A DNA stretch of 28,366 nucleotides, from positions 1 through 28,366 of IMG/VR virus record IMGVR_UViG_3300037427_002936. One strand, given 5' to 3'. The position numbers were made by a program, and so were the translations under genes. This DNA is from a virus. Position 1 is the stretch's first letter. Every line of letters starts with the position of its first letter. The notes under the pieces are model-generated. The model was not told the origin of the DNA and did no database searches. It saw nothing but the letters and a program-made list of their open reading frames with translations. Shown piece by piece: positions 23,254 through 28,366 of this stretch.

Positions 23254-24597
23254 TCAACCGGCTATGTCATCTGCTAACATGGATAATGTACTTGTCGCGG
23301 CATTTAAATCACAATCCCCTGTTAGTATATCATCCTCTGATAAGCTCAATGTATTGTAATCGACTCTCATCGACGTACTACCGAAATTTGGACCGAACCG
23401 GTTCTTCATAACACCTAATTTTATTAAGCCGAGTTCCGCGTCTTCTTCCTCTTGCCATAGACTGAAGATTGCATCTGCTGTGGCTGCTAGACCTATACTC
23501 TCACTAATCGTATCTAGACCTGGGTTTACTTCATCATAACCGGAGCGATTTAACTGTGTTGCGGTTATGATCGGACAGTTAAAAACGTAGCTCAGTGCGC
23601 GGAGTTGTTCGGTATTGTCTTTAATTCTCTCATATGAGTTTCCGCTAAACGTTGATCTCAGTAGATTGACATAATCAACGACTATCATGTCTAGTTTTAC
23701 GCCCTGGTCTATAATCTTCTTAATAAATGCCTTCAAATGGTTGCATGTGATAGTACTAGGAGGGAATTCTTTGATTAGCAAACGACTATTAGAATTATTT
23801 TGCTTATATACATTTAACTGGTCTTTGAGTTCGTCAGTTCTCATATGAAGCTCGTTCATAGGAATCTTTGTCACGTCGCTGCTTACTCTTCTCGCGTAAA
23901 TCATCTCCGGCATTTCTAGCGATACCAATAATACCGTTTTATCTTGTTCACAGACGTTAACCGCGATGTTCGCAAGGAAGATGGATTTACCGATATTAGT
24001 TTCGCCGGCGAAGATATATATCGATTTTCCTTTCTCCAAGAATCCGCCTCCTAACTTATTATCTAACCATTCCCATTTAGATGGAATAGTTGCTTCAGAC
24101 GTTGTTAGATCGCGTATCTGACGGTCGATGTCTTCGAAGTAATCTAGACCCATATCAGTCGATAAATTGACGTTACATGCATCTTCAAATTTTCGTAATA
24201 TTTCTGATGTATCTATATCAGAACCGCTACATTCATCTGCAACACTCAATAAAGTATGATACACACCTCTCTCCTTTAAAAATTGTTCCGTATTCTCTGT
24301 AAGTTCATCTCTGTTGAGCTTTTGATCTATATTATCAAATTTTTGAACGACGTTTTTAAAGCTGTCTTTTAAGTCCTGTGTCGTTAAATATGCCTTTATC
24401 TCAGTAACCGTAGGTACAGTCGATCGCTCTGTATAATAATCACATATAAGCTTTACAATATTTCCAATATCCTTATCATTAAAGTACGTTGGCTTAATAT
24501 AGTCAATTACAGAAGCCAGATAAGCTTCATCTGTAAGAATACCAAAAGCTATTATAGCTTCATAGTAGTCCCAGTCAATCTTTTTAGTCTGTTCCAT
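23254..24597 (-). CDS. gp41: Replicative DNA helicase (gp41-like, DnaB family)
   Basis: 447 residues; T4 gp41 has 475. It is a hexameric 5'-3' helicase that works with the primase. The N-terminal helical domain (1-150) is followed by a RecA-like motor. Walker A is GETNIGKS (198-205), followed by SLEMPE (226-231), Walker B MIVVDY (304-309) and the sensor segment TATQLNRSG (345-353). The start overlaps the glycosyltransferase-like gene by 14 bases, so the two are coupled. Confidence 0.95.
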   Translation of the reverse strand: MEQTKKIDWDYYEAIIAFGILTDEAYLASVIDYIKPTYFNDKDIGNIVKLICDYYTERSTVPTVTEIKAYLTTQDLKDSFKNVVQKFDNIDQKLNRDELTENTEQFLKERGVYHTLLSVADECSGSDIDTSEILRKFEDACNVNLSTDMGLDYFEDIDRQIRDLTTSEATIPSKWEWLDNKLGGGFLEKGKSIYIFAGETNIGKSIFLANIAVNVCEQDKTVLLVSLEMPEMIYARRVSSDVTKIPMNELHMRTDELKDQLNVYKQNNSNSRLLIKEFPPSTITCNHLKAFIKKIIDQGVKLDMIVVDYVNLLRSTFSGNSYERIKDNTEQLRALSYVFNCPIITATQLNRSGYDEVNPGLDTISESIGLAATADAIFSLWQEEEDAELGLIKLGVMKNRFGPNFGSTSMRVDYNTLSLSEDDILTGDCDLNAATSTLSMLADDIAG

Positions 24598-25288
24598 ACA
24601 ATTCTAAGAATTTCTTTTGAGACTCTTGAAATGATTCGTCCCAGTAATCTTGTAATCCGGGCGATGAATGGACAACCCATATCGGATATACACCTAGTTT
24701 GAGCTTCTTGGTATTAGCATCAATACATGACGCAATATCATAGTGATGGAATGTGAAACTCTCATTAAATTTCCAATCTACATCTATTGCTCTCTGTAGA
24801 TTAACTGCTAAGAAGAGCCCGTCCAGTACCAAACATCGTTCCGGTGACGGGCCAAAACAATTCGCTGAAACGCGGGCCGAATCCGGGAGGTTATCTGCAG
24901 GATGAACTACCGTACCAAATTTTGAACTAGACATTAAATGCCATAACGCTGGCTTCTTAATTGATATATCCCGGCCACCAGCGAGACCAACAATATCGAA
25001 TCCGTATCCTCCTTCATCTCGCATTGCATATCCAATTTTACTAAAACATGCAGAGTCATCTATATAAACATCATCATGAATAAACAAAACAACGTCATGT
25101 TTTGCCAGTGTTTCTTTATTTAGATGCTTATTATACAGCTCAGGTAGACCGGTCTTATTATCTTCATACATTTCTAGCTTATAAGACTTCTTAGCTAAAT
25201 CAGTCTGCGTTAATGAACTATAAAGCCGGGTATCCTCTTTCTTCCCTTTGGTTGCGCTTACTATTAATACAGGTTTTGGTTTCTTCAT
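24584..25288 (-). CDS. Glycosyltransferase-like protein (GT-A fold)
   Basis: 234 residues. It begins with a strand and loop (VLIVSATKGK) and has a metal-binding-type motif VLFIHDDVYID (67-77, DxD-like). A later part has LDGLFLAVNLQRAIDVDW, then FHHYDIASCIDA, as in small GT-2-like glycosyltransferases. It probably transfers a sugar from a nucleotide-sugar to an acceptor that is not identifiable from sequence: phage DNA, a virion protein or a cell-surface polymer. It is coupled to the helicase gene (14-base overlap) and shares the operon with queC and gat, which makes DNA a reasonable candidate acceptor but does not prove it. Confidence 0.7.
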   Translation of the reverse strand: MKKPKPVLIVSATKGKKEDTRLYSSLTQTDLAKKSYKLEMYEDNKTGLPELYNKHLNKETLAKHDVVLFIHDDVYIDDSACFSKIGYAMRDEGGYGFDIVGLAGGRDISIKKPALWHLMSSSKFGTVVHPADNLPDSARVSANCFGPSPERCLVLDGLFLAVNLQRAIDVDWKFNESFTFHHYDIASCIDANTKKLKLGVYPIWVVHSSPGLQDYWDESFQESQKKFLELYGTD

Positions 25289-25306
25289 TTTAAAGTCTTT
25301 GCTCGT

Positions 25307-25504
25307 TTACTTATCAAGAGTATTTTTTGTGCAACGTCTATCATATATTCCTAACCAGCATATAAATGCTACAAGCAGACTGAAAAAGGCTCCAGAGGAA
25401 CCTCCTAGGGCTTGAAGAAAAGCTAGGATTATATTCAAAAAGCATAAGCATATACATAGACGTCCTCGATTGGTTAATTTATTCCATAATAATGTCATCT
25501 TCAT
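25307..25504 (-). CDS. Small two-helix membrane protein
   Basis: 65 residues with two hydrophobic segments (about 16-34 and 38-54), separated by a short Gly/Ser turn, and a basic C-terminus. It is Cys-rich (five cysteines). It sits between gat and the glycosyltransferase-like gene with short gaps. No family recognised; small membrane proteins in phages are often inhibitors or anchors, but that is not established here. Confidence 0.5.
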   Translation of the reverse strand: MKMTLLWNKLTNRGRLCICLCFLNIILAFLQALGGSSGAFFSLLVAFICWLGIYDRRCTKNTLDK

Positions 25505-25514
25505 ATAACTGCAA

Positions 25515-26171
25515 CTACATAAAAAATTGAGTTGATGGTTGAAATTTTCCGGAAATAGCGAGGCCTTCGGGAGAGAGACAATATATATTACCTTCCACTA
25601 GGGAGGTTTTAGCTCTATTTGTCTTTACTGATGTAAAGATCTGCATATCATCATCCGTATATAACGTACATCCATTTCTAATAACGTAGGTTTGAGAACT
25701 ATATTTACTGTATATCCAGCAGCTGAAAATACCTTTCAGCTTGTTACATACTTCCTCAATCGCTATAATATCATCTCCTACATAAAGATAGTCTAACAGT
25801 TTCGGTATCACTTCACTATCAACTACAACATCTTCATTAAAATACTCTTGAGATAATTCGTTATGATTCTCCAAGACTCCGTTATGAGCGACTACGAAAT
25901 TACCACAATTGAACGGATGGGATGTAATTGGTTTAAATTTTCTCTGTGCTGACGTAGGTGCTTGTGTGTGTCCTAGGTATGTATTGTATTGTAATGTATC
26001 CTTCCATGCATACTCTCCAGTCAAATTAAATTCCCCGGATCCTTTTCTTACATACGTTTCTCCATTCTTCTTAATATAATAGAATCCATGTGCGAAATTG
26101 CCACGTTCTTTATTTCGAGAATATAATATCTCAAAATCGTGAAAATTAGTAGAGCCAAATATTCCGCACAT
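25515..26171 (-). CDS. gat: Class II glutamine amidotransferase domain protein (Gat)
   Basis: 218 residues, a single Ntn-type GATase domain. The nucleophile is Cys2 in MCGIFG, exposed once Met is removed. Other active-site motifs: GHTQAPTSAQR (67-77), VVAHNG (93-98) with the oxyanion Asn97-Gly98, and VDSE (117-120). It hydrolyses glutamine to ammonia and hands it to an acceptor domain. No synthase domain is fused here. It follows queC with a TAATG overlap and a good GAGG ribosome site. In some archaea, and reportedly in phage 9g, a Gat domain fused to QueC makes an amidated 7-deazaguanine (archaeosine-type). Here the two are separate but coupled, suggesting the same job. Confidence 0.8.
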   Translation of the reverse strand: MCGIFGSTNFHDFEILYSRNKERGNFAHGFYYIKKNGETYVRKGSGEFNLTGEYAWKDTLQYNTYLGHTQAPTSAQRKFKPITSHPFNCGNFVVAHNGVLENHNELSQEYFNEDVVVDSEVIPKLLDYLYVGDDIIAIEEVCNKLKGIFSCWIYSKYSSQTYVIRNGCTLYTDDDMQIFTSVKTNRAKTSLVEGNIYCLSPEGLAISGKFQPSTQFFM

Positions 26172-26878
26172 TACAGCACCTCACATTCGGCAGATATCCA
26201 CGGTATATCCTTACGACTATATGGTATAGGATCAACATATCCGGCGTCGAGAAAGCCTTTAATCCTGGAACTACAAGCCGGGCAGAAGCCACATGCCTCC
26301 TCTTTTCCCTCGTAACATGTCCATGTATCTTTAAAATCGACGTTCAGTTCTACACCTAATTCAACAATCTCTTTCTTGGACTTATCAATTAAAGGAGCTT
26401 CAATCGCTACACAATCTCTTCGATTTAATTTATTTACATTATTAATTGCTTCTAAGAACTCCACACTACCGTCCCAATACCCGGCTTGGCTATCCACTAG
26501 AGCAGAGCCATGGAACACTGTACTGGCACCGATCGACTCCGCATATGCAGTACATATTGATAACATCATCATGTTTCTATTAGGTACATAATTAACTGTT
26601 TGCGGGTCTCCTAGGATATCTTTTGTTTTCGCGACCTCTATATCGTTATTAGTAAGAGCACTGGTTGTGACAATATCCTTGAAGAAAGATAAGTCGAGAA
26701 TCTTATATGAATCTGTTATATCTTTAGTTTGCTTTTGAGCACATAGTAGTTCCTGTAACAGGTGCTTTTGACCGTAATTAAAGCTTACAGCATGGACAGA
26801 AAATCCTTTAGATTTCGCTAAATGTAATATGACGGTAGAGTCTAATCCTCCACTTATTGGTACAACACACTTCTCCAT
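26171..26878 (-). CDS. queC: QueC, 7-cyano-7-deazaguanine (preQ0) synthase
   Basis: 235 residues. It converts 7-carboxy-7-deazaguanine to preQ0 using ATP and ammonia. The ATP pyrophosphatase P-loop is SGGLDST (9-15). FNYGQ (33-37), YVPNRNM (97-103) and GSALVDSQAGYWDG are family signatures, and zinc ligands are C188, C196, C199 and C202. It is the first gene of a long operon that also has gat, a glycosyltransferase-like protein, helicase and DHH phosphoesterase. It has its own sigma70-like promoter. FolE, QueD, QueE and the DNA-inserting enzyme DpdA are not in the window. Confidence 0.95.
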   Translation of the reverse strand: MEKCVVPISGGLDSTVILHLAKSKGFSVHAVSFNYGQKHLLQELLCAQKQTKDITDSYKILDLSFFKDIVTTSALTNNDIEVAKTKDILGDPQTVNYVPNRNMMMLSICTAYAESIGASTVFHGSALVDSQAGYWDGSVEFLEAINNVNKLNRRDCVAIEAPLIDKSKKEIVELGVELNVDFKDTWTCYEGKEEACGFCPACSSRIKGFLDAGYVDPIPYSRKDIPWISAECEVL

Positions 26879-26886
26879 ATCTATAT

Positions 26887-26915
26887 ATTATAGCTTATAC
26901 GATTAAGTAATTCAA
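26887..26915 (-). promoter_or_regulatory. Sigma70-like promoter of the queC operon
   Basis: Minus strand: -35 TTGAAT (26915-26910), 17-base spacer, -10 TATAAT (26892-26887). Eight bases separate the -10 from the ATG at 26878. It lies in the 40-base divergent gap with the 26919 gene, whose own start-region elements overlap it. Confidence 0.7.
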
Positions 26916-26918
26916 GAG

Positions 26919-27353
26919 ATGAATGATAAAGATTCAAAATTAATTTATGAGGCATATGGATCAGCGTATGATCATGGAATGGACCTGAAAACCGGAGGAT
27001 TTTTCGGAGACGGGACAGAAGAAGAGGTCCTAGAGATCACTTCTGCCGACGGTCTAGTGAAAGTCCTAGCGGACGAATTTGATATATACATAGCGGAGGA
27101 TGAGATTGATGAATTTTTGCGAGGGTGGAGAGATCAGGGCAGGATAGAGCAGTACGATGAGGACGGTATAATGAATCCTCAGAATCTAGCTAGAGCGAAA
27201 CAGTCAGCAGACGCGGCCAGACAGGACGGAGACATTGAAGGTGAAATGACTGCAGAGGAGGTCTTTGAGTTCTTGAAAAGGAAGCTTGACAAAGAACCAA
27301 ACAAATTAAAACGGGTTTGGCGTACTATAAAGCATAAATATTTAAAACTATGA
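26919..27353 (+). CDS. Virion-type protein with capsid-targeting-like leader
   Basis: 144 residues, family not recognised. The N-terminus MNDKDSKLIYEAYGSAYDHG carries an I-Y-E / A junction like a gp21-type cleavage site. The leader closely matches those at 15614 and 27350. The body is acidic with helices (ADEFDIYIAEDEIDEFLRG) and a C-terminal basic segment (RVWRTIKHKYLKL). It overlaps the next gene by four bases (ATGA), so the two are made together. AAGAG lies directly before the ATG, and a TTAAGTA sequence nine bases upstream is a poor late box. It probably encodes a packaged internal protein, by inference. Confidence 0.65.
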   Translation: MNDKDSKLIYEAYGSAYDHGMDLKTGGFFGDGTEEEVLEITSADGLVKVLADEFDIYIAEDEIDEFLRGWRDQGRIEQYDEDGIMNPQNLARAKQSADAARQDGDIEGEMTAEEVFEFLKRKLDKEPNKLKRVWRTIKHKYLKL

Positions 27354-28018
27354 AGGATAAAGACACATACATGCTGATGGAAGCCTATAGTGCTAGCCGT
27401 ACAAATGGAAAGCTTCTTGAAGAAGGATTACAGGAATTTATTAAAAATAAGATCGAAGGAGCTCTAGCTGGTTTCAAGCAATGGCTAGAAGGAGAAGGTC
27501 AACAAATACTTAAACAGAAAGGAATTCTTCAAGAAGACTTCACATTACAAGAGAGTGCAGGAGATATAGTCAAGATTCTAGGCGTTGGAGGAATAGCCGC
27601 GGCACTCGCTATTTATCTCGGTATGAATCCAGAAGTTGTTCAAACAGCCCTGGAGTTCTTTCCGGATTTGATGGATAATATCTCTAATATGTTTGGTGGT
27701 GCAGAAGCCGGAGTGGAAGGTGCAACTGGAGCAGAAGGAACACCTGAATTACAAGAACCTACTAGACCGACTGCTGCAGACACTCAACAAATGCAGCAAA
27801 GTATGAACAATACCACTGTTGATTCACATGCACCACCGGAAATGGTTGATCAATGGAACCAAATGAATCCAACGGATGCACAGAATGCTAGGGATACTTA
27901 CGAAACATACAATGATGGAGAAGGCGGAATCTTTCGACATGAACCTCCAACCTTTGGAAAACCAGAGACTGGATGGCAACCACCGGCTGGTTGGGTAGAT
28001 CCTAGAATTGGAAAGTAA
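27350..28018 (+). CDS. Virion-type protein with capsid-targeting-like leader and hydrophobic segment
   Basis: 222 residues, family not recognised. The N-terminus MKDKDTYMLMEAYSASR matches the leader type (L-M-E / A). Several more L/I-x-E sites follow (LEE, LQE, LQE, LQE) within 60 residues. A hydrophobic helix follows at about 74-94 (VKILGVGGIAAALAIYLG), possibly membrane-active. The C-terminal half is Pro/Gln/Asn/Gly-rich. A packaged, ejected protein that meets the host membrane would fit, but this is inference. It is coupled to the 26919 gene and ends directly against the convergent UvsX-like gene. Confidence 0.65.
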   Translation: MKDKDTYMLMEAYSASRTNGKLLEEGLQEFIKNKIEGALAGFKQWLEGEGQQILKQKGILQEDFTLQESAGDIVKILGVGGIAAALAIYLGMNPEVVQTALEFFPDLMDNISNMFGGAEAGVEGATGAEGTPELQEPTRPTAADTQQMQQSMNNTTVDSHAPPEMVDQWNQMNPTDAQNARDTYETYNDGEGGIFRHEPPTFGKPETGWQPPAGWVDPRIGK

Positions 28019-28366
28019 TTACTCTGACTCAGTCAAGTCTTCCTCAATTGCACTATCATCACTGTATGTGTATTCGGCCTTGAGCTTAGCTTCTAAGGCC
28101 GGTAATATCTTCTTCCATACAGCTTCGTCACTCTTCCAATTCTTGTAGTAGCCTATTTTCTTACCGTCTAACTGATATGTACTACCGGTTTGTTCAACAA
28201 TTCCATGATTTACAGCCATCTCCTTCAATCCGGAGAATAAGTCTAGACCTTTCTTGAAGTTTAGATACATTTCACATTCCAGGAATGGAGGAACGAAGCG
28301 ATTCTTTACAGTTAGTGCCCGTAGTGTTGTACCGCTATACTTATTGGCTTCCGGAAGCATTACATC
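28019..28366 (-). CDS. uvsX: UvsX-like recombinase, C-terminal part (start off the right edge)
   Basis: The frame is open to base 28366, so the N-terminus (with the Walker motifs) lies outside the window; the ATG at 28360 is internal. The visible 115 residues run from near LPEANKYSGTTLRALTVK through KNRFVPPFLECEMYLNF, KKGLDLFSGLKEMAVNHGIV and a GxxYxLDGKKIGYYKNW segment to a helical, acidic tail. This order (KNRFV, then an aromatic-rich strand, G-[IL]-D-x-[FY]-SGL, then G-x-x-Y) resembles the C-terminal part of RecA/UvsX recombinases. The acidic tail is also typical. In T4, uvsX lies near gene 41, and here it lies about 3.4 kb upstream of the gp41 gene. No nucleotide-binding motif is visible, so the call rests on pattern and synteny. 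Confidence 0.65.
   Translation of the reverse strand, partial: DVMLPEANKYSGTTLRALTVKNRFVPPFLECEMYLNFKKGLDLFSGLKEMAVNHGIVEQTGSTYQLDGKKIGYYKNWKSDEAVWKKILPALEAKLKAEYTYSDDSAIEEDLTESE

Noticed and set aside
1-28366. CRISPR array, tRNA genes, integrase or attachment sites
   Set aside because: No regular repeat-spacer series, no tRNA-like cloverleaf stretch in the short gaps, and no integrase-type gene were seen.

Overview
The window is a piece of the genome of a lytic, T4-like contractile-tailed phage, probably a distant ('far-T4') relative. It carries recognisable T4-type versions of the large terminase, tail sheath, tail tube, neck protein gp14, primase gp61, RNase H, sliding clamp gp45, single-strand binding protein gp32, replicative helicase gp41 and the end of UvsX. 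Genes are packed with almost no gaps; no stretch of 300 bases lacks a gene. I see no tRNA, integrase, attachment site, insertion sequence or CRISPR array. The sequence does not identify the host.

Layout. Bases 1-11488 (minus strand, read right to left) are a tail morphogenesis block: large terminase, a tube-like protein, sheath, tube, a larger tube-like/junction protein, two gp26-like baseplate/tail-assembly proteins, a tape-measure-like protein, and a partial structural protein that runs off the left edge. Bases 11530-13543 (plus) hold an acidic, repeat-containing protein, an intrinsic terminator, a small protein and neck protein gp14. Bases 13544-15112 (minus) hold four small genes, one a membrane-anchored zinc ribbon. 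Bases 15147-16612 (plus) hold two virion-type proteins. Bases 16598-26878 (minus) are the nucleic-acid block: queC, a class II glutamine amidotransferase, a small membrane protein, a glycosyltransferase-like protein, helicase, DHH phosphoesterase, gp32, clamp, several small unknowns, 5'-3' exonuclease and primase. Bases 26919-28018 (plus) hold two more virion-type proteins. Bases 28019-28366 (minus) are the C-terminal part of a UvsX-like recombinase, cut by the right edge.

Three themes link the genes. (1) Every plus-strand gene except gp14, plus one minus-strand gene, begins with a short helical leader ending in (L/I)-x-E. This matches the capsid-targeting sequence and gp21 protease cut site of T4 internal head proteins, so these unrelated proteins are probably packaged in the head. 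(2) Two promoter classes recur: a T4 late box (TATAAATA, with TATAAGTA and other variants) before virion genes, and TTGANT-17-TATAAT before zinc ribbon, primase, gp32 and queC. Both usually sit so that the predicted transcription start falls on or a few bases before the start codon, which predicts leaderless mRNAs. (3) queC next to a separate Gat domain, with a glycosyltransferase-like gene in the same operon, suggests 7-deazaguanine (archaeosine-type) modification of phage DNA. The tetramer CCGG is also strongly enriched across the window.
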